Positions 1-8,835 of a stretch of DNA of 64,000 bases are shown piece after piece. Under the pieces are notes generated by a model that was not told the origin of the DNA, did no database searches, and saw only the letters and a list, made by a program, of their open reading frames with translations. The stretch is from JAVBMV01 sp031552145 (GTDB lineage: Bacteria > Myxococcota > Myxococcia > Myxococcales > UBA5297). The stretch covers positions 248,001-312,000 of the forward strand of contig JAVBMV010000007.1 of assembly GCA_031552145.1 (NCBI GenBank), in the 5' to 3' direction. How positions within the stretch are numbered: the stretch's first letter is position 1; each line of letters opens with the position of its first letter. The translations under genes were made by a program, and so were the position numbers.

Positions 1-972
1 GTGACCCTGGCCGCCACCGCGCGCGTGGTGGCGGTGGCGTGCGATCCCGTGAACAGCGGCTGCTCGGAGTGGACGGAAGGTAACGTGGTGGTGACGTTGC
101 AGAACATTATCGAGGACACGACCCTCAGCGTCGAGATCGTCAGGCCGCTCACTCAGGCAGAGAAGGAGGGGGTGCGGTGGTCTTTTCCCCTTCCCCCGAA
201 CTCGGAGCGCTTCGAGCTGCGCGATTCGGACACGACCGTATATGACAAACGGACGGGTCTGAAATGGCAGCGCGAAGCGGCGGCCAACGCGATGGACCAG
301 GCGAGCGCCGCCGCGCACTGCGAATCAAATGAACAATCGCTGCCTGGCGAGGGGTGGCGGCTGCCAATGTTGGCCGAGCTGGAGTCGATTATAGATGATT
401 CGGTACACAACCCGGGCATCGACACGACCTTCTTCATCGCGACAGCCAACCCCTATTGGAGTTCTTCTTCCCACGCGAGCGTGAGCGGTAGGGCATGGAT
501 GGTCCATTTCTACAGCGGCAGCACGCACCATGAGCCCGCTACGGAGGAATACCGAGTGCGCTGTGTGCAAGCGACGTCGGCGGAAGAGGTCGCGATGGCG
601 CCGTTCACCGCCTCTTCAGACGGGACGGTCTCGGACCCCGAGACAGGCTTGATCTGGCAGGGTGGCGAGAATGGTGATCTGATGATCTGGGAGGACGCAG
701 TGGCGTTTTGCGCCGGCACGGCGCACGCGCTCCCTGGTGCGGGCTGGCGTCTGCCGACCCGGGCGGAGCTGCTCTCGCTCAGGGACATCACCCTATCCAA
801 CCCGGCGATGCGCACCGACGTGTTTGGCGGCGCCAAGGGCGAAGATTACTGGAGCTCCTCGCCGGGGGCCGCCAACCCCGCACAGGCTTGGTATGTCAAC
901 TTCAACAGCTCCGACACGAGCGTCAGCCCCAAGACGATGGAGTATCGGGTCCGCTGCGTGCGCCAGGAGTAA
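1..972 (+). CDS. DUF1566 (Lcl-type) repeat protein, 5' end cut by window edge
   Basis: Reading frame is open from base 1, so the true N-terminus probably lies outside the window; 323 residues are visible. Two tandem DUF1566 domains are clear, at about residues 78-190 and 208-321. Each has a T-G-L-x-W-Q opening, a 'GWRLP' core, a 'YWSSS' motif and a closing 'YRVRCV'. Such domains occur in secreted or surface proteins of deltaproteobacteria, with no defined enzymatic role. The upstream 75 residues look like the end of a beta-rich domain with two cysteines. The stop is followed by REP-like repeats rather than another gene on the same strand. Function unknown; extracellular location is inferred from the family. 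Confidence 0.8.
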   Translation: MTLAATARVVAVACDPVNSGCSEWTEGNVVVTLQNIIEDTTLSVEIVRPLTQAEKEGVRWSFPLPPNSERFELRDSDTTVYDKRTGLKWQREAAANAMDQASAAAHCESNEQSLPGEGWRLPMLAELESIIDDSVHNPGIDTTFFIATANPYWSSSSHASVSGRAWMVHFYSGSTHHEPATEEYRVRCVQATSAEEVAMAPFTASSDGTVSDPETGLIWQGGENGDLMIWEDAVAFCAGTAHALPGAGWRLPTRAELLSLRDITLSNPAMRTDVFGGAKGEDYWSSSPGAANPAQAWYVNFNSSDTSVSPKTMEYRVRCVRQE

Positions 973-985
973 CCGATCCGCCGAG

Positions 986-1141
986 GTGCATGTAGGGCGC
1001 TGCTTGCTGCGCCCTTGGTCGTTGTGTCGCCATGTTTCGGACATCGACGTGCATGTAGGGGCGACCGGCGGTCGCCCCCAACGGTGCCCGAGACGCGCCT
1101 GATCTTTTGACGTGCGAGGGCGCGGCAAGCAGCGCCCCTAC
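986..1141. repeat. Cluster of three REP-like GC-rich palindromic units
   Basis: Two direct units begin GTGCATGTAGGG (986-1013 and 1049-1078). The second contains the inverted repeat GGGGCGACC/GGTCGCCCC. A third unit in inverted orientation (1119-1141) reads GGGCGCGGCAAGCAGCGCCC then CTAC. A close relative of the third unit occurs twice at 8834-8915. This 225-bp gap between genes holds nothing else I can recognise. Confidence 0.6.
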
Positions 1142-1197
1142 GACCGTCATTGCATCGACCTGCGGGCGGCGGTGCCTCTCTGGAACAGAGAGCCCCT

Positions 1198-2403
1198 TTA
1201 GCGCTGCACTTGGCCGATCTCCCAGAGCATCTTCTGGAACCACTCCTGCTTCACGTCGAAGTGCTTGCCGCCCTTCACGCGCTCGAACTCGATCGCTCGC
1301 AGGAGGCCTCCACGCTCTTCGTCGTGTCCCACCAGCCCCGCCTCGCCGCGCAGAGCGCAGTCGACGGCGTAGTCGGTGCAGCTCTTGATGAGGCGCAGGT
1401 CGTCGGCGTTGGGGGCGGCGCTACGGCAGAAATAGCCACCCTTCTGCACCAGCGTCTTCTCGGCCTTCACCGCCTTGGCGAAGGAGTCGCCGAACCACTT
1501 GCCGGGGTTGACGAAGTCGAGCTTCACATGGCCAAAGGCGTCGCGCTCTACCTTCTGGCCCACCGCTTCCAGCTTCGCGACGATGCCGTCGATGCCCGCA
1601 CCCTCGGCCAGGAAGATGTTGACGCAGTCCTTCTCGTCCAGCCGCTTCGTGAGACGCTTCGCCTCGGCGTCGAAGTCGATCTCCAGCTCGGGGAGGTAGA
1701 CGGCGTCGATGTCGAGGTGCTCGCGCCTGAAGTTGAAGCCGGGCACGAACTCCATCCGGTCGACCATCTTGCGCCACTCATAGGCCGAGGCGGCGGTGAG
1801 CCAGCCGCAGTGGCGCCCCATCACCTCGTGGATGATGAGCATGCGCGGGTTACAGCTCTGCTCGTTGACGACGTGGCTGAAGAAGCGCGCCGTCTCCTCC
1901 GCCGCGGTCCAAGCGCCCAGGCTCTGCTTGATGGGGATGATGTCGTTGTCGATCGTCTTGGGCAGACCGACCACGGTGAGGCCATAGCCCCCCTTCTTCA
2001 AGAAGGCGGCGAGGTCGGCGGCGGTGGTGTTGGTGTCGTCGCCGCCGATGGTGTGGAGCACGGTGATGCCGTCGCGCGTCAGCTGGCGCGCGGCCACCTC
2101 GAGCGGATTCTCCCCCTCCTTCACGAGGCCCCGCTTCAGGCAGTCCTTCACATTGGTCAGCTTCACGCGGCTGTTGCCGATGGGCGTCCCGCCGTGCTTG
2201 TGCAGGCGCGGCGCCTGGGCTCGCACCTCGGCCGTCACCTGCACGCTCTTGCCCTGCAGCAGCCCCATGTAGCCGTTGAGGTAACCGATGATCTCGACCT
2301 CTGGGGCCAGCTCGGTGTAGCGCTCGATGAGTCCGCCGACAGCCGAGGAGAGGCAGGGCGCGATGCCGCCCGCCGTGAGGAGTGCCACCTTCTGCTTTGC
2401 CAT
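1198..2403 (-). CDS. pfp: Diphosphate-dependent phosphofructokinase
   Basis: 401 residues, cytoplasmic, interconverting fructose 6-phosphate and fructose 1,6-bisphosphate with PPi as phosphoryl donor. Diagnostic motifs: GGDDTNT at residues 120-126 (the second Asp is the hallmark of PPi rather than ATP use), PKTIDND at 149-154, and MGRHCGWL at 195-202. Start ATG at 2403 follows a GGAGG box 7 bases upstream. It lies 39 bases behind glycogen phosphorylase on the same strand, so the pair probably forms a glycogen-breakdown/glycolysis operon. Length and motifs are normal for the long-clade PPi-PFK group. Phosphodonor preference is inferred from the GGDD signature. Confidence 0.92.
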   Translation of the reverse strand: MAKQKVALLTAGGIAPCLSSAVGGLIERYTELAPEVEIIGYLNGYMGLLQGKSVQVTAEVRAQAPRLHKHGGTPIGNSRVKLTNVKDCLKRGLVKEGENPLEVAARQLTRDGITVLHTIGGDDTNTTAADLAAFLKKGGYGLTVVGLPKTIDNDIIPIKQSLGAWTAAEETARFFSHVVNEQSCNPRMLIIHEVMGRHCGWLTAASAYEWRKMVDRMEFVPGFNFRREHLDIDAVYLPELEIDFDAEAKRLTKRLDEKDCVNIFLAEGAGIDGIVAKLEAVGQKVERDAFGHVKLDFVNPGKWFGDSFAKAVKAEKTLVQKGGYFCRSAAPNADDLRLIKSCTDYAVDCALRGEAGLVGHDEERGGLLRAIEFERVKGGKHFDVKQEWFQKMLWEIGQVQR

Positions 2404-2442
2404 AACCCTTCCTCCGGGTGAGTGTGGTGTGAGCGCCGCGGC

Positions 2443-4971
2443 TCAGTCGTGGTGAACGGGCTGAACCTTCCAGATCTCGTCCGCATATTGCGAGATGGTG
2501 CGATCGGACGAGAAGTGGGAGGAGCGCGCGACGTTGAGAATGGCCATTGTGTCCCAATGCGCCTTGTCCTTCCAGGCCGCGGCCACCTCCTCGTGGCACT
2601 TGGCGTAGGCGGCGAAGTCGGCCAGGAGCAGGTAGGTGTCGCCGCCATCGAGCAGCGAGTCGACGATGGGCTTGAAGAGCCCCGGCTCGTCGGGCGCAAA
2701 AGTGTTTTTGGAGATGGCGTCGAGCACGCCGCGCAGCTCCTGGTTGTTGCGGTAGTACTCGCGCGGGTCGTAGCCGCGCCGCTTGAACTCCTGTACCTGC
2801 TCGACCGTGAGGCCGAAGAGGAAGAAGTTCTCGGCCCCCACCTCTTCGCGGATCTCCACGTTGGCGCCATCGAGGGTGCCGATGGTGAGCGCGCCGTTGA
2901 GCGCGAACTTCATATTGCCGGTGCCCGAGGCCTCCTTGCCAGCGGTGGAGATCTGCTCGGAGAGGTCGCTCGCGGGGAAGATGCGCTCGGCCAACGAGAC
3001 TCGGTAGTTTTTCAGGAAGGTGACCGAGAGGCGCCCTCGGACGTCGGAGTCGTGGTTCACCACATCGCCCACGGCGTTGATCAGCTTGATGATCAGCTTG
3101 GCCATCGTGTAGCCCGGCGCCGCCTTGCCGCCGAAGATGAAGGCGCGCGGCACGATCTCTTGGTTCGGGTCGGCCTTCAGCTTGTTGTAGAGCGAGATGA
3201 TGTGCAGCACGTTGAGGAGCTGCCGCTTGTACTCGTGGATGCGCTTCACCTGCACGTCGAAGATGGCGTTCACATCGACCGAGATGCCGTTCTCCGCCCG
3301 GATGATCTCCGCGAGCAGCTCCTTGTTGGCCTGCTTCACCTGGCGGAAGCGCTTCCTGAAGCCGGCGTCCAGGGCCAGGGGCTCCAGCCGTTTGATCTCC
3401 GAGAGATCGCGCGTCCAGCCGGTGCCGATACACTCGGAGATGAGAGAGGAGAGCGCGGGGTTGGCGCCGAGCAGCCAGCGGCGCGGGGTGACGCCGTTGG
3501 TCTTGCTGTTGAAGCGCTCGGGCCACATCTCGTGGAAATCGGGGAAGAGCTCTTTGATGAGGAGCGAGGTGTGCAGCTGCGCCACGCCGTTGATCGAGTG
3601 GCTGCCGTAGACGGCCAAGTTGGCCATGCGCACCTGGCGCACCGGCCCCTCCTCGATGATTGACATGCGCCAGAGCTTCCCCGAGTCGGCGCCGTGGCGC
3701 CGCCGCACCTCTTGCAAGAGCTGCTCGTTGATCTCGTAAATGATCTCGATATGGCGCGGGAGGACGCGGGTGAAGAGCTCGACCGACCAACGCTCCAAGG
3801 CCTCGGGGAGCAGCGTGTGGTTGGTATAGCCGAAGACCTTGCGCGAGATGGCCCAGGCGTCGTCCCAATCGAGCCCCTTCTCGTCGACCAGCACGCGCAT
3901 CAGCTCGGCGATGGCGATGGCGGGGTGCGTATCGTTGAGCTGGATCGCCGTCTTCTCCGCGAACTGGTCGAAGGTGTCGTGGGTCTTGAGATAGCGGGTG
4001 ATGATGTCCGCGATGGAGCAGGCGACGAAGAAGTACTGCTGCCGCAGGCGCAATTCCTTCCCCATGACCGTGACGTCATTGGGGTAGAGCACCTTGGAGA
4101 TCTCCTCCGAGAGATTCTTCTCCTCGACCGCGGCGAGATAGTCGCCGGCGTTGAAGTCGGCCAGATCCAGCTCCTGCGACGCGCGGGCGCGCCATAGGCG
4201 CAGCGTGTTGACCACGCCGTTGCGGAAGCCGGCGATGGGCGTGTCGTAGGGCTTTCCGATCACCTTGCGCGCGTCGACCCAGACGCTGCGCGTGCGCCCC
4301 TTCTCATCGGTGCGCCGCTCGGTGCGTCCATAGAAAGAGACGGGCACCATGTACTCGGGGCGGGCGATCTCCCAAGGGTTGCCATAGCGCAGCCAGCCTT
4401 CGGGGCGCTCCACCTGATAGCCGTTGCGGATCTCCTGATCGAAGATGCCGAACTCGTACCGGATGCCGTAGCCGTAGGCGGGCAGCGAGAGGGTGGCCAT
4501 CGAGTCGAGGAAGCAGGCGGCGAGGCGCCCCAAGCCGCCATTGCCGAGCCCCGCGTCGGGCTCCTCCTCCAAGAGATCGGTGAGCTCCAGGCCCAGGCCC
4601 GCCAGCACCTGGCGCATCGTGTCGTAGAGGTCCAGGTTGAGCAGGTTGTTGCCCATCGCCCGCCCCATCAGGAACTCGAGCGAGAGGTAATAGACCCGCC
4701 GAGCGTCGGCCTTGTAGTAGGCCTGCTGGGTCTGCACCCAGCGGAGCATCATGCGGTCTCGGATCAACCGCGCAACCGAAACATACCGGTCGTGCATCGT
4801 GGCGGTGTGCTCGTCGCGTCCCTGGGAAAATTGCAGGTGATCGACGTAGGCGCGCCGGAGCGTCTCCTGATCCATCCCGGTCCTGGCGTTGGGCAGCTCG
4901 CGCGCGCGCTCGAAGGCCTCGGCCTCGGCGCGGAGGTTGGTCGGACTCTTGTTCGGGAGGCGCATGTGCAT
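2443..4971 (-). CDS. glgP: Glycogen/starch phosphorylase
   Basis: 842 residues, the usual length of GT35 alpha-glucan phosphorylases. It releases glucose 1-phosphate from glycogen using phosphate and pyridoxal phosphate. The PLP-lysine signature EASGTGNMKFALNG is present (Lys688), as are the N-terminal motifs NGGLGRLAACFLDS and YGYGIRYEFG. Start ATG at 4971 has AAGGAG 8 bases upstream; an in-frame ATG two codons later is an alternative. It is first in a two-gene minus-strand operon with the PPi-phosphofructokinase. This pairing would let stored glycogen enter glycolysis with little ATP cost (inference). Confidence 0.95.
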   Translation of the reverse strand: MHMRLPNKSPTNLRAEAEAFERARELPNARTGMDQETLRRAYVDHLQFSQGRDEHTATMHDRYVSVARLIRDRMMLRWVQTQQAYYKADARRVYYLSLEFLMGRAMGNNLLNLDLYDTMRQVLAGLGLELTDLLEEEPDAGLGNGGLGRLAACFLDSMATLSLPAYGYGIRYEFGIFDQEIRNGYQVERPEGWLRYGNPWEIARPEYMVPVSFYGRTERRTDEKGRTRSVWVDARKVIGKPYDTPIAGFRNGVVNTLRLWRARASQELDLADFNAGDYLAAVEEKNLSEEISKVLYPNDVTVMGKELRLRQQYFFVACSIADIITRYLKTHDTFDQFAEKTAIQLNDTHPAIAIAELMRVLVDEKGLDWDDAWAISRKVFGYTNHTLLPEALERWSVELFTRVLPRHIEIIYEINEQLLQEVRRRHGADSGKLWRMSIIEEGPVRQVRMANLAVYGSHSINGVAQLHTSLLIKELFPDFHEMWPERFNSKTNGVTPRRWLLGANPALSSLISECIGTGWTRDLSEIKRLEPLALDAGFRKRFRQVKQANKELLAEIIRAENGISVDVNAIFDVQVKRIHEYKRQLLNVLHIISLYNKLKADPNQEIVPRAFIFGGKAAPGYTMAKLIIKLINAVGDVVNHDSDVRGRLSVTFLKNYRVSLAERIFPASDLSEQISTAGKEASGTGNMKFALNGALTIGTLDGANVEIREEVGAENFFLFGLTVEQVQEFKRRGYDPREYYRNNQELRGVLDAISKNTFAPDEPGLFKPIVDSLLDGGDTYLLLADFAAYAKCHEEVAAAWKDKAHWDTMAILNVARSSHFSSDRTISQYADEIWKVQPVHHD

Positions 4972-5119
4972 TGACTTAACTCCTTAGAGAGGCGCGAGTT
5001 TTACCGCTCTTGGGGCTCGGATGGGAGCCCTCTTCTTGGCCGGGGGGCCTTCGCCGCTTTCGTGCCCCCGTAGGGCTTCGGTGGTAGGATGGCTCCTCAC
5101 TTTGGTGCCCCCCTTGTCC

Positions 5120-6175
5120 ATGCCCATACCTGTGCGAGCGAACGCTCGATTGGCCCACTTGCTGGCCGCCCCATTGGCTGCCTTGTCGATCGGCTTCTCC
5201 GGCTGCGCCCACTCGCCTTTCGATGAGCCGACGGGAACGCGCGCGCCCTATGTGCCCTACCGCATCGTCTCGCAGTTCGACCTGGAGCGCGAGGCGGCGA
5301 GATCCGAGAGCGCCGGGATGCCCGCGGGAGAGCGCCCGAAGCAGGGCGAGCACGAAACGGCCCAGGCGCGGCGGCGCAGGCTGGAGCAGAGCCTCGACCA
5401 CTTCGTCAGGGGAGAGCGGGCGGGGCGCGAGCAGGTTGCCCACTCGGACCCCATGCCCGAAGAAGCGCGGCTGCGCTGGGCGCGCGTTCTGGCGGAGGTG
5501 GATGATTTCATGGTGGCCGATCGCACTGGCCGAGCGCTGGAGCTGGTTCGGGCTCGCACCGCGCTCGACGCGGAGCTGGAGCTCGATCGGCGTCACTATG
5601 GCGCGCTCCCCTCGGGGCTGGAGCCGTCGATCAAGGCGCGCTGGATGGCGCTGAGCGCGCGGCTCTCGCGGCAGGAGGGGCGCCAGCAGAGTGCTGGCGC
5701 CGAACAGGAGGAGGCGCGCGGGTTCCCCTCGGGCGATCCGGACGCGCTCATCTGGCCGCTCACACCCGTGACCATCACCTCGCTCTATGGCTACCGGTTC
5801 GATCCCTTCAGCGGCGCTGGGCGCGAGCACAAAGGCGTCGATCTTCTCGCCGAGCAGGGCCAGAAGGTGAGGGCCGCCTCCGACGGCAGGGTGCTCTCGG
5901 CCGGCTGGGCGGGGGGGCATGGCCACTCGATCGAACTCTCGCATCGAGGCGAGCGGCAGACGCGCTATAGCCATCTCTCGAAGGTGTTGGTGCGATCGGG
6001 CCAGCGCGTGAAGCGGGGACAAGTGATCGGGCTCGCGGGCTCGAGTGGGCGCTCCACCGGCACGCATCTCCACTTCGAGCTGAAGGAGGGGGGGAAGCAA
6101 GTCGATCCCATGGCTTCGCTGATGGATCCCGTCGTGCTCGACCTCTCGCAAGAGGCGATGGGGGATGGGGAGTAG
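5120..6175 (+). CDS. M23 family metallopeptidase lipoprotein (LytM-like)
   Basis: 351 residues. A hydrophobic N-terminus ends in a lipobox-like GFSGC, suggesting an envelope lipoprotein. The C-terminal third is a peptidase M23/LytM domain with the zinc motifs HKGVD (HxxxD) and HLHFEL (HxH), so it is probably an active glycyl-glycine-type endopeptidase acting on peptidoglycan. The middle (about residues 40-190) is charged and helical. The start at 5120 places the signal peptide correctly; an upstream in-frame start at 5021 would add an implausible 33-residue leader. No clear Shine-Dalgarno precedes it. Transcribed divergently from glgP. Substrate is inferred from the family. Confidence 0.88.
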   Translation: MPIPVRANARLAHLLAAPLAALSIGFSGCAHSPFDEPTGTRAPYVPYRIVSQFDLEREAARSESAGMPAGERPKQGEHETAQARRRRLEQSLDHFVRGERAGREQVAHSDPMPEEARLRWARVLAEVDDFMVADRTGRALELVRARTALDAELELDRRHYGALPSGLEPSIKARWMALSARLSRQEGRQQSAGAEQEEARGFPSGDPDALIWPLTPVTITSLYGYRFDPFSGAGREHKGVDLLAEQGQKVRAASDGRVLSAGWAGGHGHSIELSHRGERQTRYSHLSKVLVRSGQRVKRGQVIGLAGSSGRSTGTHLHFELKEGGKQVDPMASLMDPVVLDLSQEAMGDGE

Positions 6176-6194
6176 GGCAAGCGGTGCGGTTATT

Positions 6195-6234
6195 TTGGCG
6201 ACAATGCGCCTTTATCGCTAGAATAATGGCGCCA
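6195..6234 (+). promoter_or_regulatory. Candidate sigma-70 promoter and palindrome for the hipB operon
   Basis: TTGGCG (6195-6200), an 18-base spacer and TAGAAT (6219-6224) resemble -35/-10 boxes. Transcription would begin about 3 bases before the ATG at 6234, implying a near-leaderless mRNA. The perfect palindrome TGGCGCCA (6227-6234) covers that point and is a plausible HipB operator. Confidence 0.4.
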
Positions 6235-6725
6235 TGGCCCAAAAGATCTCGCCCCTGCTTCCCCCAACCGCGGAGCTGTTGCGACAGCTCGGCGCACGGC
6301 TCAGGCTCGCCCGGCTGCGGCGCGGATTGACGGCGCGCCAAGTCGCGGAGAGAGCCGGCATGGCCCCGATGACCCTTCGCGGAGTAGAGAGGGGCGCGGC
6401 GGGAGCGACGATTGGCGCCTATGTAGCCGTCCTGCAGGTGCTCGGGCTCGAGAGCGCGCTGGCCCTGCTCGCCAAGAGCGACGAAGTGGGGCGCGAGCTG
6501 CAGGACGCCCAACTTCCGAGCAGGCCACGGCCCAGACGCGTCGCAGGCGGAGGGCGCGCCTCGAGTGCGAAGAAACATGAAGCGCCTCATGATGCTCCTT
6601 CGAAGGCGCAGAGTAAGGCTCCGAGCTGGGCCGCCGCCGCCGGCTTTGTCACCTCCGAGGAGCTGGCACGCGCGCGCTCCGCACCGCACCCCAGCACCCA
6701 CACCGACGAAGACGAGCAGGAGTGA
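6234..6725 (+). CDS. XRE-family antitoxin/regulator, HipB-like
   Basis: 163 residues. A helix-turn-helix XRE domain occupies about residues 18-80 (LRLARLRRGLTARQVAERAG, then a recognition-helix region MTLRGVERGAAG). The remaining half is a long Ala/Pro/Lys/Arg-rich tail, ending acidic (DEDEQE), which is longer than in classical HipB and probably disordered. It overlaps the HipA-like gene by 4 bases (GTGA), so the two are translationally coupled. By family, it would bind the kinase toxin and repress its own promoter. No ribosome-binding site is visible, consistent with a leaderless message. Confidence 0.82.
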   Translation: MAQKISPLLPPTAELLRQLGARLRLARLRRGLTARQVAERAGMAPMTLRGVERGAAGATIGAYVAVLQVLGLESALALLAKSDEVGRELQDAQLPSRPRPRRVAGGGRASSAKKHEAPHDAPSKAQSKAPSWAAAAGFVTSEELARARSAPHPSTHTDEDEQE

Positions 6726-7996
6726 ACGTGTCCTCGATCGCGGTCTATGCGGGCTGGGGTGGCATCGGCGGGCCCACGCGCCTCGGCTGGATCCATCTAC
6801 GCCAAGGTGGCGCGCGTGAACTCTTCGAATTCGAACTCGACGAGGGTGCGCTCGAGGATCCTGCCTTCGCCGGTCTTCACCTCGACCCGCGCATAGGCTG
6901 GTACCCGGGGCGCCAGCATCCGCCGCATGGGTTCGCCACGTTTGGGCTCTTCAGCGACGCCAGCCCCGATCGATGGGGCCGTCTCTTGATGCGGCGGCGT
7001 CTGGAGCGGGAGCAGCGCGCGGGGCTCGTGGATAAGAGCGCGAGGCTGCGCGAGTCGGACTATCTGTTGGGGGTCCACGATTCTTTCCGCGTGGGTGGAC
7101 TGCGCTTCCGCCTGGAAGATGCGGGTGCGTTTCTGGACGACAGGCATGGGATGGCAGCGCCTCCGTTGGTTCGGCTGCGCGAGTTGGAGGCGGCCAGCTT
7201 GGCCTTGGAGCGCGACACGGAGAACAGCGCGCCCGAGGGAGACGATTGGCTGAAGATGCTGCTGGCGCCAGGAGGCTCACTGGGCGGCGCGCGCCCCAAG
7301 GCGAGCGTGACCGATCCCGAGGGTGGGCTCTGGATAGCCAAGTTCCCCAGCGCGGGCGATCTTCACGACGTCGGTGGCTGGGAGATGGTCGTGAATACGC
7401 TCGCTCACCAATGTGGACTCTCTGTTCCCGAAGTGATGGTGCAGCGCTTCTCGGGGCCGCACCACACCTTTTTGGTGAAGCGCTTCGATCGCGAGGGAGA
7501 GAGGCGCCTTCATTTTGCCTCCGCCATGACGTTGACCGGTCATAAAGATGGCGAAGATGGCTCGGTGGGTGTGAGCTATCTGGAGCTTGCGCAGGTGCTC
7601 GTCAAAGAGGGGGCAGAGGTCGAGCGTGACCTGCGGGAGCTGTGGTCGCGAGTGGTCTTCAATGTCCTCGTCTCCAACGCGGACGATCACCTGCGCAACC
7701 ACGGTTTTCTGCTGCGCCCCGGCAGAGGATGGTCCCTCTCGCCCGCCTATGATCTCAACCCCGTACCCATGGCCCAAGGGCTCAAGCTGAACATCAGCGA
7801 GGCGGACAATGCGCTCGAGCTCGCGCTCGCCCTGGAGGTCGCGCAGTTCTTCCGCGTGGGTGCAAGGGAGGCGAGCGAGATCGTGGCGCGATTCAAAGGC
7901 GTGGTTCGAGGGTGGCGGGCTATCGCCGCGCGCCTCTCGCTCCCGCGGCGTGAACAGGAGCGGCTGAGTGACGCCTTCCGGGCGAGTGAGAACTGA
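6722..7996 (+). CDS. HipA-like serine/threonine kinase toxin
   Basis: 424 residues (E. coli HipA has 440). The N-terminal HipA_N domain is followed by a Gly-rich nucleotide loop GGSLGGARPKA, the catalytic loop ADDHLRN (Asp321, His323, Asn326) and the metal-binding AYDLNP (Asp344), so the kinase looks intact. HipA kinases phosphorylate aminoacyl-tRNA synthetases or other targets and arrest growth; the target here is unknown. The GTG start overlaps the XRE gene by 4 bases, and its stop overlaps the methyltransferase ATG by 1 base (TGATG). The three genes therefore appear to form one coupled operon. Confidence 0.9.
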   Translation: MNVSSIAVYAGWGGIGGPTRLGWIHLRQGGARELFEFELDEGALEDPAFAGLHLDPRIGWYPGRQHPPHGFATFGLFSDASPDRWGRLLMRRRLEREQRAGLVDKSARLRESDYLLGVHDSFRVGGLRFRLEDAGAFLDDRHGMAAPPLVRLRELEAASLALERDTENSAPEGDDWLKMLLAPGGSLGGARPKASVTDPEGGLWIAKFPSAGDLHDVGGWEMVVNTLAHQCGLSVPEVMVQRFSGPHHTFLVKRFDREGERRLHFASAMTLTGHKDGEDGSVGVSYLELAQVLVKEGAEVERDLRELWSRVVFNVLVSNADDHLRNHGFLLRPGRGWSLSPAYDLNPVPMAQGLKLNISEADNALELALALEVAQFFRVGAREASEIVARFKGVVRGWRAIAARLSLPRREQERLSDAFRASEN

Positions 7997-8835
7997 TGAA
8001 GACGAATATCGAGCTCATCCAGGGCGACAACCTCGAGATAACCCGGCGCTTCGCCGACGCATCGTTCGACCTTATCTACATCGATCCTCCCTTCAACACG
8101 GGGCGCGCCCAGTCGCGCACGCGCATCCGCGTGGCGCGCGCCGAGGGGGACGCCCCGGGCGACAGGACGGGCTTCCAGGGACGGCGCTACAGGACGGAGG
8201 TGCTGGGGAAGAGCGCCTACGCCGACGCCTTCGACGACTACATGGAGTTCCTGCTGCCGAGGCTTTTAGAGGCGCACCGGCTGCTCGCGCCGAGCGGCAG
8301 CTTCTTCCTGCACCTCGACTACCGCGAGGTCCATTACGCGAAGGTGGCGCTCGACGCGATCTTCGGTCGCGAGAGCTTCATCAACGAACTGATCTGGGCC
8401 TACGACTACGGCGCGCGCGCGACGAAGCGCTGGTCGCCCAAGCATGACACCATTCTTTGGTATGCCAAGGATCCGGAGAACTACTGCTTCAACTACGATG
8501 AGATCGATCGCATCCCCTACATGGCCCCCGGCCTCGTGGGGCCCGAGAAGGCGGCGCGGGGGAAGACGCCCACCGACACCTGGTGGCACACCATCGTCAG
8601 CCCTAATGGCAAGGAGAAGACGGGCTACCCCACGCAGAAGCCGCTGGGGATCCTCACCCGCATCGTCCGCGTCCACTCGCGCCCCGGCGACAGGTTGCTC
8701 GACTTCTTCGCCGGCAGCGGCTCCTTCGGAGAGGCGGCGGCGCGCCTGGGGCGCCACGTCACCCTGGTGGACGAGAGCCCCGAGGCGATGGAGGTGATGC
8801 GGCGTCGTCTGGGGTGTTACCTGACGGCGCCATGA
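7996..8835 (+). CDS. Site-specific DNA methyltransferase (beta-class, N6-A or N4-C)
   Basis: 279 residues. Catalytic motif IV DPPFN is at residues 30-34 near the N-terminus. The AdoMet-binding motif FFAGSGS is at about 237-243 near the C-terminus, with PTQKP between them. This order (IV before I) is the beta class of amino-methyltransferases. DPPF usually means adenine-N6 but N4-cytosine cannot be excluded. No restriction endonuclease adjoins it, and it is translationally coupled to the HipA-like kinase. It may be an orphan epigenetic enzyme or part of a toxin-antitoxin-modification module (inference). The target-recognition region is short. Confidence 0.88.
   Translation: MKTNIELIQGDNLEITRRFADASFDLIYIDPPFNTGRAQSRTRIRVARAEGDAPGDRTGFQGRRYRTEVLGKSAYADAFDDYMEFLLPRLLEAHRLLAPSGSFFLHLDYREVHYAKVALDAIFGRESFINELIWAYDYGARATKRWSPKHDTILWYAKDPENYCFNYDEIDRIPYMAPGLVGPEKAARGKTPTDTWWHTIVSPNGKEKTGYPTQKPLGILTRIVRVHSRPGDRLLDFFAGSGSFGEAAARLGRHVTLVDESPEAMEVMRRRLGCYLTAP

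Noticed and set aside
1150..3663. Long plus-strand open frames opposite pfp and glgP (1150-2421 and 2422-3663)
   Set aside because: They are Leu/Val/His/Glu-rich antisense shadows of well-identified GC-rich genes, with no family match or ribosome-binding site.
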